From Bimastos eiseni (Eukaryota; Annelida; Clitellata; Crassiclitellata; Lumbricidae), in contig OY365817.1 of the NCBI GenBank assembly GCA_959347315.1, positions 28,752,447 to 28,816,446 on the forward strand: a DNA stretch of 64,000 nucleotides, read 5' to 3'. Below the pieces are notes generated by a model. That model was given only the letters and a program-made list of their open reading frames with translations, was not told where the DNA came from and searched no databases. Within the stretch, counting starts at the first letter, position 1. Each line of letters opens with the position of its first letter. Below are positions 1 to 20,532 of this stretch, one piece after another. The position numbers and the translations under genes were made by a program.

Positions 1-7937
<7,937 letters not shown>

Positions 7938-8130
7938 CGCATACGACGGGTATTTTCGGCGATTAGATTAACGCTGCTGTTGCAGATGTTGATGGAAAGG
8001 ATGGATGGCACCGATGCCAAACAAAGGCCACTGATAAGGGAGTCAAGAGTGATAGTATGACATCATTGGATGTTCTACGCCACCTAACGAATGATTGAGA
8101 ATTGGGTTAGCGTCGTGGATTTCAGGCTAT
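7938..8130 (-). promoter_or_regulatory. Presumed 5' UTR/promoter side of the FERM gene
   Basis: This is the sequence immediately upstream of the first ATG. It contains the in-frame stop that fixes the start. I see no TATA box or clear CpG island. The promoter call rests on position only. Confidence 0.3.
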
Positions 8131-10150
8131 GCTTTCGCTGTTGTTGTTCAGAATCGTAATCGTAATCTCCAACTTCCTGAAGCTCCACTTGCAAGCTAAG
8201 CGCAGGGCACCAGCCTATTTACGAGCGCTGTGTCAAATCAAAAGGGTTGTCGAAAGTATAGTATGTGGGAGGTCTGAGTTCAGTTTCCAGGTTGTTGTTA
8301 TTATTGTTGTTGTTGCTGCTGCTATTGTTGTTGTTGTTGTTGTTATTATTATCGTCATCATCGTTATCATTATCATTATTAGTGCTGATTCCTGTAATAA
8401 TCTCAATACCACGGTGTTGGCCTATAATTAAACGAATTGAATAGCATAGATATTAATGGTAATTCTATTAAATATATTGTTCCCGTAACATCTTACGTTT
8501 TTATGATTCAGTTGGTGACGCCAGTAGTGTAGGGTCAGGGTTAGGAGGAATAATTTCATTAATCGCTGCTCAAATTTGTTTAATGTTGCTACGTCTATGC
8601 TTTCAGTGGCCACTTGGCCATCTAGCGATTGATAAGCGGCCGACATTGAAGACCAGTCTTGGCATTTTGACGGACGCGTCTTCGTATTTGCAACGGTTTA
8701 TCGGCCAAATGCAAGTTTCTTTGAATAAAATGTTTTAAAATTATAATCTTAATGATCTTTTTGAAGTGGTGGTATTAGTTTCTGTTTTACGACACTGTGT
8801 GATAATTGAAAATCATTTTTGCTGCCCTACTCCTACGCCAACCCCCTTTTAAAATTTTCTCTTGGTCTTTAAATATAAATTTATAATGTTCTGTGTTGCG
8901 TCGCGTACTTACAGACTGTCGTTAAACAAACATTCCGGTGTTGTGTTGCCTAGATTGAGGTTGTGTCATAAAACTCCGCATTGCAAGAACTCAAGCATGA
9001 ATAACGAAGGAGGGTGACGCTTATTTTCTCTGCTATCACACAGTGTCGTTAAACTGTAACTACCTACGAGATTGTCGTGATTGTGTTACCTGATATTTAG
9101 ACATCTCATGACAACATTAGTAGCTGACGTCGTATCAAACATGGTTCATTGCCACCTTACAGTGACACCAAACATCCATTTATCATTATAGAAATTTACA
9201 TTGCTCAATTGGCAGACATAATTATTTGAGCGACAGTTTCATCCAGCCTTAACCCTAGTCCGCTAAATTTAAATTTAATAAGCTGGTGCATTGCGCATGG
9301 ATTTCAAGTGACACTTTAGAAGTTTGGAGCTTGCAATTTGAGATCACGAACGTATATTATCGTATACCATGATTTGTGTTAGCATCAGTTTGACAGGATC
9401 AATTGAAGCATTGAAGAGGCTGTTGCAGTTTAACGACACTGTGTGGTAACAAAGATCATTAACGTCGCCCTCCTCTTTTATTCAGGCTTGGGACTGGCAC
9501 TGGCTGATTACTACTATTAGCGTATGAGTTACGGCATTGAAAAAGACACGTCTTTCTTATAGCGCTATAGTGGAAGTAAAAAGAGGTGTGGTAACATCAT
9601 GCTCTGATTCAAAGCTTGATATTGAAGCGTTACGTCTGCATTCTCATCTAAGCAATATGTGTGGCTAACATGATTCATATTTACATTGTTTAAAAGTGGC
9701 TAATAATTATAGTTGAGTTTCACACAATGGCAATGTGCAGTGTGGCTATTCAAGGATCATTTTGCAGAAATTTAGGCTTCATGTAAGAACGTTGTTTGTA
9801 GTACTTAGACACATTGTTTATTGACAACATAGGATGCATCTTTACGTGAATATAAATGCTCATATACCCCATAATGCATTTTGTATCTAGGTCACGTGAT
9901 AATATACACTAAGAGTGATGGCGAGACATGGTGGGCCTATAATTGTTCCCATCTCTAATAAAATTCTCCCACTCCCCCTCTGTACATCTAATACTCAGCA
10001 CGATGATAATTATTAGATCTATAGACAAATTGCAGTGTAATCTTGGAAACTTCTGCGCGGTTGATGGAATAGTGGGCAAACTCTTTATGGGTTGTCTAGT
10101 GTCTACCAATGACTATTCAGAGCCAGACATATTTGCACTGCCAATATTTA
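8131..10150. other. Intergenic: LINE 3' tails and family A repeats
   Basis: A LINE tail lies at 8147-8240 (minus), with CAAGCTAAGCGCAGGGCACC then ACGAGCGCTG. A related tail lies at 9268-9345 (plus). GTT/ATT trinucleotides occupy 8296-8385. Family A repeats are at 8978-9066 (plus) and 9424-9503 (minus). A partial family C tail is at about 8915-8935. No gene is supported. Confidence 0.6.
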
Positions 10151-11384
10151 TATAACCATTATAATTATCATAACTGGTTTTTTAAAATTATAATTGTAAT
10201 CCCGATAATGACGGTACAAAAAATAACAATAATAATAACAATAATAATGCCCCTTAATTTTCCAATCCCGAGGGATCATATGTATCTCGGGAAAAATAAT
10301 AAGAATAATAATAATAATAATAATGACAATAATGATGATAATGACAATCATAACAATGACGATTGTGCTAATAATAACTGAATTAAATAATTATAATGAT
10401 GACTAGCTGTTAACTCGTGAACAATAACAGGTCGTACTTAACCCGTGAAATTTCGTCCAATTTACTTTTAATAACTGCAAATATACTTACATTACACGAT
10501 GCATAATTCATACACGTCAGTGAAACTTTTGCTAAATGTATTATCTAACCTTTGCTATTTACCCGTGACAAATGACAAGTGGGACATTATTGTAACCTTA
10601 TTCACATAGGACGGATGCTAGAGCACCGGATGCAGTAAGTTTTGTGCAGACGCCCGGTGGATAGGTGGAACGGTGTAGTATGACACACACGTTTGGTAAT
10701 TATTATTGTTGATTATGAATATAATAATTATTATTATTGTTGTTATAATTACTACTAGTGCTGCACTGCTGTACCTATTATTCTCTCGTGAATCACTCTT
10801 GTACAATCTCTATGACTTGATACAGCGCTCGTGAATAAACTGTTGCCCTACACCTGGTTTAAAGTGGAGCTTTAGAAGTTTGGAGGTTACAATGCCCATT
10901 ACGAAGCGATCGGGTTATGAACAGTAGCTTCAAACTTGTTACTGAATAATGTATGGGTTGTTGAAAACGGACTCTTTTGACATGCCTGTAACTGTTGATT
11001 GAATAATTATTGTCGTCCTATTTGGAGAACCTAATTCTCAGGGCATTTATAGTTTAAATTGTAACAACTCTCGAGCTAAGTATAACTAATTGACCTGTTG
11101 GTTTTAGAATTGACCTTTTGAACCTCTGGTTTGTGGTGGTAACTAGTATCACAGATATATAACACAGCAGTAATTACATGCGTTGGACGATCTGAACATC
11201 TGTTTCAACACAGAGAATAATATGTGTTTACACTTATAATTGTAAGTCATCCGTTGACATGAACCCGGAAATTGCTTGACTCGGAAGCAAAGCGTCATCT
11301 GCAATTTACGCACTTCTTTTAACATTCACTATCGGGAAAAGAAAACAATGCTTAGGCCTACATGCACAATGTAACTTCTCCATG
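10151..11384. other. Intergenic AT-rich tract with LINE tail
   Basis: AAT/ATT microsatellites lie at 10220-10380 and 10690-10760. A LINE 3' tail at 10823-10900 reads CAGCGCTCGTGAATAAACTG then CTTTAGAAGTTTGGAG. The segment 11275-11345 resembles 1450-1525, suggesting a shared diverged repeat upstream of the family A copies. Confidence 0.5.
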
Positions 11385-11462
11385 CTTGCCAGTCCCAAGC
11401 CTGGAGAAAGGAGGAAGGGGAAGCTGGTGTTCTTTTTCACACAGCGTCGTTAAACTGCATGT
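11385..11462 (+). repeat. Family A repeat copy
   Basis: It reads GCCAGTCCCAAGCCTGGAGA, then GGAGGAAGGGGAAGC, then CACAGCGTCGTTAAACTGCA, which is the full order of family A blocks. The sequence from here to 11816 holds only AT-rich DNA. Confidence 0.8.
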
Positions 11463-11816
11463 CACCACCACCGCCACCAACACCAGCAGCAGCAGCAGAC
11501 GAGCGTTTCTGCAAACAAATCACGAAGGTATCTGTCAAATTGTGTCAATGTCATTCAAAGTTGATTGAACACCCATTTCAAGCGTCAAAATCTCCTATAA
11601 GGTAATTCTTAATAAACGCGTCAGATAGAATAACTCGCTGAAGGTTGAATCAAAGATCTGTTTGTGTTTAAAAATAGTTTATTAAATGGTTTTTCAAATA
11701 TCCAGTATGCAACTGCAATAATCATATTTAGTTCCATTAACAAAGTTACAAGTTTGGACATTGGACTTACATAATGTATTATTGAATATTATTCCACTAT
11801 TTACTTGTACTCATTA

Positions 11817-12960
11817 ATTTTAAATAATCTTTTCATTATTTATTATCATTAGTATTTTATATACCTCAATATAGATATCTCGAACAGATAATATATTCAT
11901 AACAGTATAATCCACCTTTTTTTCTGCACATAATTTAATTAGTAAATTTGATAAGTCATTTTTCTTGCAAGCAAGTAATATATGATCAACTGTTTCAGTC
12001 ATCTGACATTGAGAGCATAAATCAGTTGGGCTCTTACCTATAGTTTTCAACCATTTATTAGTTAGTATATGGCCAAATCGAAGTCTGGTAATTTGAACTT
12101 CACGCTTCCTTATAAAATCCATAAATTTTTTATCCGTGGATACTAAAGGCAGGATAGATTTATAGAATTTTCCTTTTGGTTCACAATTATATTCTATTTG
12201 ACATTTATTAATATCATAATTCTTTATTTAAGACTTCATTTCTTTTAACTCTAAGTAATTTGTCGAATTAATCTCAGGTATTTCTAGTCGCTTCTTTGCA
12301 AAAATGTCTGCCATTTCATTTCCAGATAAACCGATATGGCTAGGGATCCACGCAACAAGAATATTACTACGCTTTAGTTTATTGACACTAGCCATAAATT
12401 CAAGAAATAAATTAGGTCTTGCATCACATCTATTTTCTTTTATAGATGCAGCAGCGCTTAGTGAATCAGTAAATATGATGTATTTAGTCGTATTTTCAGT
12501 TTCAAAAATCCAATAATTATTTGTCTCAATAATGGCTGTCAATTCAGCTGAATAAATCGAGGAATCATCTGCAATTCTAAATGTTCTATGGAACTGCAAA
12601 GATGGCACATAGAAGGCTGCAGAAACAACAGTCTCAACTTTAGATCCATCTGTATAGATGGCTATATTATCATTATTTTATTAATTAATTCTAATGACAA
12701 AGATGACATAATATGAAGTGAGTCTGTTTTTATGTTAATATGTCGTTTCAGGGATAGATCTACTTTAATGATTTTATTCAGCCACGGAGCTGTTGACTGA
12801 TATATAGGTGATTCAAACGGATGAGAAATTACGGAGAAAAAATGTTCAGTTCTTTTACAAATGGAATTTTGCTTAATAGAAGATGCACAATAATAATTTG
12901 ACCAATGGTCTCTCATAACATCTGCCGCTGTGTGATCCGTTGCGCTGATGAATTGGACAC
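11817..12960 (-). pseudogene. I-clade-like LINE, RNase H domain and C-terminal zinc knuckle, 5' truncated
   Basis: The minus strand from about 12655 reads IYTDGSK, SIYSAELTAI, IFTDSLSAA and WIPSHIGLSGNEMAD. These are the D, E, D and HxGxxGNExAD elements of RNase H as found in I/Jockey-type LINE polyproteins. One in-frame TAA near 12229 follows. The frame then continues through LRFGHILTNKW to CSQCQ, DHILLAC, the CCHC-like C-terminus. Upstream of about 12660 the reading shifts frame and is not clearly alignable. It is AT-rich compared with its surroundings. It is inactive. Confidence 0.8.
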
Positions 12961-12962
12961 AA

Positions 12963-13104
12963 CATATTAATTGGATTGTTTTGTAACGATGAATGTATGG
13001 CTTTATTATTGTTACTTTAGTTGTTAAGTTGATATTAATTCGTTTATTTTGTAATCTTGGATGTCTGGATTTATTATTATTCCTTTGGTTGTTATGTTGA
13101 TTTG
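12963..13104. repeat. Diverged direct repeat of about 68 bp, two units
   Basis: Two consecutive segments share the order TTAATT, TTTTGTAA, GGATGT/GAATGT, TTTATTATT and GTTGTTA-GTTGAT, with many substitutions. Confidence 0.55.
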
Positions 13105-14049
13105 GATTATTGAATATTGTCTATAGTTCTATACTATAAATGATGTACTGTTAATATTAGGACAATTTAAGGTGTTGCGATAACCCCCCTCTCCCTCCAC
13201 CCCATCTCACCCCAACCTCCACGTGAGTCCCTAACTCCGAATACCGCATGATCAACCAAGGGAGGTGGACTATGCCTCTCTTCTCGTCCCTTCTACGTCG
13301 TTCCCTCTAAGCAGGAGGCCTGTTGATCGACCGGACCTTGCCCATATCGATATACGACGCGGTCATACCACTGGCTCAAACTTAGTGCCGCTGTGTTCCG
13401 CAGGCAAGTCCATCTGTCAATCATCGTTGGAATCTGGCTCCACCCGGTTGGGTGCTCAGAGGCTACGCAGTCGTGTGCCAGTCTGGGCTGCGCGTCTTTG
13501 CTGTGTTGGTCTGCACGATTACTAAGAGTGCTATAACATTACTGCGAAGGAAGGTTTCTGCGAAAGGGGATTAAGGCAATAGGTCTAAGCCGTGGAGAAA
13601 AGGTTTTCTTTTATATCAGAAGAAAGGTAGGTCTTGGAAGGACTTTTATTCGTTTCTGTATAACTGAGGACCAAGTCAGTTTCCAATGTCTCTGAAACAA
13701 TATTCCTTCTGAAATCCAAAGTAAGTAAGTAAGTGAGTAAGAATATTCTCTGTTGGACTACCAGTAGAAGCACAATAGCTTATTAGGAGCATAAATAATG
13801 TCGTCATATTTTAAGAAGAGTCATTATGCATTCGCATAAAAAGGATCTCTTTTCAAGTGTATCAACTCTAGGTAGGGTGAGATCATGTGGCATGGATCGC
13901 ATGCTGTAGGGTGCGATATTACGGCGAGGGAGTATGTCGTGACGGATATGACATGGGTTCAATAGAGCTGAGCGCAAAAGAGCAAAGTCAGTTATAGAAA
14001 AGTGCTCTTGAAACGAAGGAAACTCAACTATTTCGGTTCCTACGCCATC
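13105..14049. other. Intergenic GC-richer patch with an 86-codon ORF (13265-13525, plus)
   Basis: The ORF stands out only because local GC is higher. Its translation has no motif I recognise, and no splice or start context is convincing. The rest of the segment is featureless apart from a GTAA/AGTA run near 13722. Confidence 0.25.
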
Positions 14050-14375
14050 TCTACCTGTCATCCGACATCATCTGCTTAAGACTCTCCTATCCAACACACC
14101 TTGGGCTTTCCATTCGAAATCAAAGTCTCACCTTTTCAAGAACTATTACTCAGGCTCTTTACTTGATCGTCCACCCTCCAACCCTCGATCAAAACTTCAC
14201 CCTCCTTTGCAGCTACCCTACAGCTTCATCTGACACTCTTGAAACCGGACTCTGACCTTCCTCGGACTACCCTGTGGGCAACCCCTCTGATTTGACGCAG
14301 CGCTCGTGAAGGAGCTGGTGCCATGTGCTTGGCTTTCAAGTGGCGGAATTGTAAATGGTAAATTTCAAATAACGT
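14050..14375 (+). pseudogene. LINE 3' end (L2/CR1-like), coding tail plus 3' UTR
   Basis: CCTTGGGCTTTCCATTCG and following bases match in layout the 35695-36000 fragment, and both derive from the Leu/Pro-rich end of a LINE ORF. The 3' UTR block GCAGCGCTCGTGAAGGAGC then GCTTGGCTTTCAAGTGG follows. The same block recurs at 10823, 9268, 8147, 52590, 56115 and 57045. Confidence 0.6.
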
Positions 14376-15539
14376 TACTTAACTCCTTTTATCCCTACTT
14401 TTGTACGCAGTCTTGTAAGTTGACTATGATGCTTTAGTCCTGTAAGCACTTTAGTACCAAATGCAATAATCATCTGATCTTCGTTTGACCCCTTTGCTTA
14501 CGAAATGCGCTTATTGCTTGTTGCGCTTGTTATTGACCAAGGATTTATTATACGCTTCAACATAAAACGATCAAAGGTGTCTTATTTGTGGATGTCACGG
14601 CGTTTGATATCTTATTTTAAGGAATTTTATTTCCATATCGGGCTTCTCTTTATTTATAAGGCAATTGAAAGATTATAAAAAGGTGTGTAAGAAAAGTGTT
14701 GAGTCTGTGACAGGCAGAGAAAGAAAGAAAAAGAAGAGCGAGGGGAGATCGATAGATGGGGTTTAATGTTTGTTTTCCGACGGTCTGTAGCGGGTGCGCT
14801 TTTACCGTCTCGATAGATGGAGAGCGAGAGAAGAGATATATGAGAGAGGTAGAAGGAGAGATGCAGACAGACAGACCGACAGACAGACAGACAGACAAAC
14901 ACTGTGATACAGAGACAAATAGTGAATGATAGAAGGCCGTTGATTGCGATGGCCTTGGGATGCTTGGGCTGTTGTCAATTAGGGCTATTCAACGCAGGGT
15001 AACCCTAATATGCACCTGAGATGTTGTTGATTCTGCCGGTTGGCTGACAGAGGCCCTCTTGGGGTTCAATCAGGACTTCACCCCACCACAGGGACCTGCC
15101 CTTAAGAGGGTAGACAACGATATGGCAAGGATAACATCAGCCTTGTCATGAATGTGTAATTAGATAAAAACGAACAAATGCCTCATTATTTTGATTTTAA
15201 AATTCGCTCAACGAGGTGAGGGTTTGAGTGGGGCTTCAAGTGAATATGTTGAGCACATTTGACCTATTCACCCCTAGTCAATAAATACGTAAATAAATTG
15301 CACATACCTGCTTCCAATCAGTCTTCACACCCACGTGGCCAAACAACTCTGCCACCACTTCTACTTTGGTGGTGCCAGTTCGAAAATTAGATAAGGAGGA
15401 GGGCAACGTTCATATCCTTGTTATATGTTAACTTTGCACAATAGAAATTATATCGAATAGGTGGCTCTCACCATTAAATAGATAATAATATAAGAATATC
15501 GTATAGGCATATTATGTATATATATATATATGTTATATT
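14376..15539. other. Intergenic, no gene seen
   Basis: A GA-rich tract with GACA repeats lies at about 14720-14900, and a family A copy at 15371-15430. The remainder is unremarkable. Confidence 0.5.
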
Positions 15540-15790
15540 TAAAATCAATCAATCGATCAAAATTTTATTGTGAACGATTCACAACCAGGGTATAATTATA
15601 AGTTCCAATCAGAATCATGGAGATAGGTAAGCAAAACTAGGAGCTTTGGGGCAAATATTCCTGCAATAAAGGAACCCTTTGCAGGCAATTGATTAATAGT
15701 CAAATCTAGCGGTATAAAATCATTCATCAAATGATTTAAAATTAATTTATACTCTCAAACAGCAATATTGACAAATCGTGTGTGATGATT
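15540..15790 (-). repeat. Possible LINE 3' terminus ending in GATT/TGATC repeats
   Basis: The segment opens with AATCAATCAATCGATCAAAA on the plus strand, i.e. a (TTGAT)-type tail on the minus strand, as L2/CR1 elements often have. I could not read coding sequence beside it. Confidence 0.35.
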
Positions 15791-18700
15791 TTTTTAACGA
15801 CACCCTTCCATATCGAAGTTGATTTGGTGTCGCCTTCTTCCTTTCTCCAGGCTTTGGACTGACACTGTCAACGTCCAAACAGTGGAGGAGTTTGACTAAT
15901 CCTATGAATACCAAGTCTCGTTAGTCATTGTATTATTATTTGCATGGTGTGGAATGTAAGAGCAGGCCCTGGGTCCCTTCCATAGATAGAGAATGTTGCA
16001 GCACATTACGCCCTTTTGTTCAGGGTCTTATCTCTTACACTGAGTTCTCGTAATGCAATGATTCACAAATTCATAACGTCCCATACAATCACTGACTATA
16101 TAGAGTCTGTGGAACGTTTTTCTAAGGTGTCTAAGGAGAGCGCTCTATTCACTTGTCTTCTGTGTCTGTGTCCCATTTTGCGGATTTTGCGTCTTATATG
16201 TGCATTACAAAGTGATATATATACATATGCATACATATAACACAGTGTATATACATACATTATATATATGTATATAATAAAAAAAGATACAATTACATAT
16301 ATACAATTAGACCAGAAACTGATTGATTCTAATATACAATATAATTTTTAAAACCCAATAGTATATATACGTTATATACATACATAATGATAGTGATATG
16401 TAAGACATATATATATATATATATACATTGCACATGATACATACACACATGGAATGACATAAAATTCGGCTGCGCTCGACAGTGGCTTCAATTATGCAGT
16501 TGGACAAGTCCACGCCTGCGGAAGGGGTGAAGAGCGGGGTCTGGAATTCTGGGAGAAGCCCCGCTTCCTGTGGGAGCCAAAGGGCAGCGATGATTAAAAA
16601 GGAACCCCAGTGCATCTGTTAAATATGCAGATTCAGCAGAAGGCTTTTTGGCGGTGAGGATGACGACGACGATGCTGAGATAGTATTTCTCGGTTTGCCG
16701 TGATGCGGGAATAATATATTATCTCTTATGAGGCTTTCGTGTTCATGTTGATAGCGCATTACATGGTTCATGTAAGACAGAATTATGAGACCTTTGTTTG
16801 GACCTCTGAATCAGTGATATTTTGTGGTTGTCAATAGAGACATACACAGATAGAAAGTTACATACAGACAGACAAAACTTTGCGTAAAAGTCATATTGAA
16901 GGCAGATATATAGGACATCACTCCCTGAAACAAATATGCCCCTCTGGACAGAGCCATCCCTATTTTGCATAGGATAGGAACACTCTGAACAAAAGCCTTT
17001 TTGTAAAGGCTTAGGGAGACTCAAGTAAGCCGGACGCTTAAATCCAATTGAGGATATGCTGTAAAGGTAAAGTTCCATAAATTTTCGAAACAGAAGAGGT
17101 CACTAAACCAAAGGATTACAGGCATTTGCCTAAAATATTATAATCCGTGTTTTTAGAATGTCAAATCACAACAAACATCACGTTCTCAGTAAACACCTGT
17201 AAATCGCTGTTCAAGACAGCAAACAGTGAAAATAGTCTATCTGTGGCAATCGAGTTACTCTTAATATTGGACATTGCCTGTAATGCACATTAATGGTTTG
17301 TTGCTAACGTAGAGCGATAGGTGCGATGGCCTGTAGACACTGTATCATATAAGACAGAGGAGAACACATCCATTAAATCAGGTTTATTATTAATTATGTC
17401 CACCAAAAAACAAATGTCTGGAATTTCCGACTAGAGAACCATTTTTACTTTTAAAATTAATGGTCATTATTTCCATATGAAAGATCTGCAACAAACAATT
17501 CTCAAATATCGCCGTCTCATCAACCTGTTAGAAACGGATTCAACTACAGGAAAAAAGAAAGATAACGGAATATATAAAAGTGTTCTAGAAAAAGAAACAT
17601 GCTTTAAAGCAGTCAACAGCCTATGTTGCAATGAGTTGTCGTTAAACGCCGGTATGTACGTTTGTATATGGTTATATATAGTTATCTTTATAAAATGGTC
17701 TGTCCAATTTCTTCTTGCAATATGTTAATATAGTAATCATATAACTGAGGACAATGTCGACTTCAACGGTCATGGCAGGCACAAGCTTTCGTTAGACAAT
17801 ACGAACTTCTAATTGCTTATACGGTTCAAAAGCATCGAGATGGCTTGTAACAACAGCGCCACTACTTTACAAATGCTTAACATAAGACAAGGCAATGCAT
17901 TACAGCTGTACTCGATTGGTGCCAGTCCGAAGCCTGGAGAAAGGCGGAGGGAGACTTGTCATTTCTATGATACGATGTCGATGAACAGCAATATAGTGCA
18001 ATGAATAATGAATGCATTTATGAATAATAATAATGCTTGCAAACTGTGGGAAAGTCAACAGTGGCAGCAAATATGGTCGATCTTTTTAGACACCATGAAA
18101 TCGTCGATTAACTGTGCTATATATAAATATGTTTATTTCCATATGCGTTTTCAGCATAGAAAGTTATAACTCCAACGCTACAAGAACTCAGGCAGTCCCA
18201 AGGCTGGATAAAGGAGGGGCCTTGGGAGAACCCTAATAATGTTTACTGTTGGTCACCGCAGGTAATAGTAATTATTCTTTCCGAATAGAATCCATCCAAA
18301 CAGTTGAGTGATTCGGAGTAAAATTGTTCCAAAGCTCCTTTGGGATTGTTTCTGCGGAGTAGATGTTGAGCATCGTAGTCTTGAAGGTTGATATGCAGAT
18401 TAGCGCTTTGTTCAAGGGTTCGTTTTCTGGAGGGCTCTATGATTTTTGTCTTATTGGGGCTTATTGTGTTAGATGTTGTGCAGTCTATTATGGCTTTTTA
18501 ATCGGTTTTAATCACTGAGCTGACGACTTTAATTTTGGTGCACATTGGTAGAGGGTAAGAAGACAATCAGGAAAGTTTTCTCCTCTTGTTGACTGCTTGA
18601 CAATTGAAGTGAATCCGATTAATTCTGATAGTTTATTTATATTCAGTGTGTTGATGTCTCCAGCTTGAGTAATAGCTAGATGAATGTGAGCATCAGTTCA

Positions 18701-19356
18701 TCAATGTTGCTGCCGAGTTGTATTCGTGAGAGAAGTTGTCGTTATAAGTAACAAAGTAATTCAGTCAGTCCGTAATCAATTTTAGCTGTAGTGTGCATCA
18801 GCATTACTTATTTGACTGATATAAGTTTATTTAACGACGCATCTATAACGACGATGATATGCGTCATTACTTATTTCGTGAGCGAGCAGTATTTATAGTC
18901 AAAATAGGAAGCTTAAAAGAGGTGTCATAAACATATTGTTCATAACCCAGCGATGTGATCAATTATTATCTGCTGGATCTTAGGCAAGTGTACAGCAAAC
19001 TGTTCTTCTATCAACGTTTGCGGTCTACTCAATCGCTGTTATGCGACACAAAAAATTTATTAATGCCCCTGCTTCTGTAGTGTCAGTCAAAAGCGTGGTG
19101 AAATAAGGAGGGCGACATCTTGTCGCATAAATTAATTATTTCCTGAAGGTTTAGACACCTCCTTTAAAAATTATCATGTACCTATAAATTTTCTCAACAT
19201 TCAAATTGCATCAATATCAGAAACAATTTTTAAAAATAATATTTAAAAGAAATTATTTCATGTTCACTCCCGCTCAAGGTACCAGCGAAGATACAAAGAA
19301 ATGTCGACAGAACAAATGAGGGAGGGTCGGAGGGATAGAGGGAGCGATAGGTAGAC

Positions 19357-19388
<32 letters not shown>

Positions 19389-20240
19389 GGAGAGATATAT
19401 TTACATGTAGAGTAGAGAGGTCTGTTGGCAATCGAAAACGTATCAGATGCTTTGAATTTTTTCCATCGGCTCAAGTCTTTTCTGAGTCTCATGATACACT
19501 CGCAAAGCTCAGGTCTGACAGTCGGTTCTTTTAACGTGACTAAAACTATCTGTGGCTAACTATTTCTGGCTAATTGGCTCTGACTAATTGGTTCTGGCTA
19601 ACTGCGAACGTTGTAGGTCACGCACTCGGCTGCTATCTATAAATTCAGGTCGAGGAAGATTAAGGAATTAGAGAAATTAAATTTTAAAAAAGAGTGGGGC
19701 CATGGAAAAAGGCGGAAGGCAAGGCGACGGCAGCGGAAGGTGGATGAATAAATAAATAAAAGTGATGATGATGATAATAATAACAGAAATAATAATAGTA
19801 GCAATTTAGAATAATAATGATATTACACAACTACAAGAAAAAAGTAATAAAACGATAATGATGATTAGAATTAATGCCAATTCTGTATTTCTTTGATAAT
19901 TCGGATCTTAAGTTGTTTATTCCTAATGGTGAGATGGTCCCTATCCCAGAGAAGTCTCGTGACAGAAATGAACAATACAAAGGCCCTCATAACCTCTGCA
20001 CTGTCTGCAATCGTTAGAAGGAAGCTCAAATGAGTCAACAGTCCATAAGAAATGTGATTATGTGGAAAACAAGCCGATGGTTAGCTAAAATGCCCAGTAG
20101 AAACGCTATAGTCGTGAGTGTTCTTCGTCTTGAGCGCAATCGGAGACGGTTGTCTGAGTAAGTGGCAGCCTCTGAAAAGACTCTGTGAGACTGTGATACG
20201 TTAAAGCTGTCGTTATGAGGGCAACAAAGATAAGATCCAG
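15791..20240. other. Intergenic: scattered family A repeats and TA microsatellites
   Basis: Family A repeats lie at 15792-15868 (minus), 17918-17980, 18190-18240 and 19078-19120 (plus, partial). TA-rich arrays occupy 16210-16290 and 16400-16425. GACA units lie at 19360-19390. A short GC-richer patch at 16455-16620 has a 102-codon minus-strand ORF without recognisable motifs. No gene is supported. Confidence 0.5.
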
Positions 20241-20344
20241 ACGATGAAACCCAATGCGATTACTCACTTCCTCCTAAGTGATGTGAGTCATCCCTTCTTA
20301 CACCTTCCCAACCTTCGCTCCGTATCTACTCCCTATTTTCCACC

Positions 20345-20447
20345 CTATCATCTTCCCTGTCTCTGTCTGTCTGTCTCTCTCTCTCTCTGTGTCTCTCTCT
20401 CTGTCTCTGTCTCTGTCTCTGTCTCTCTGTCTCTGTCTCTGTCTCTG

Positions 20448-20532
<85 letters not shown>

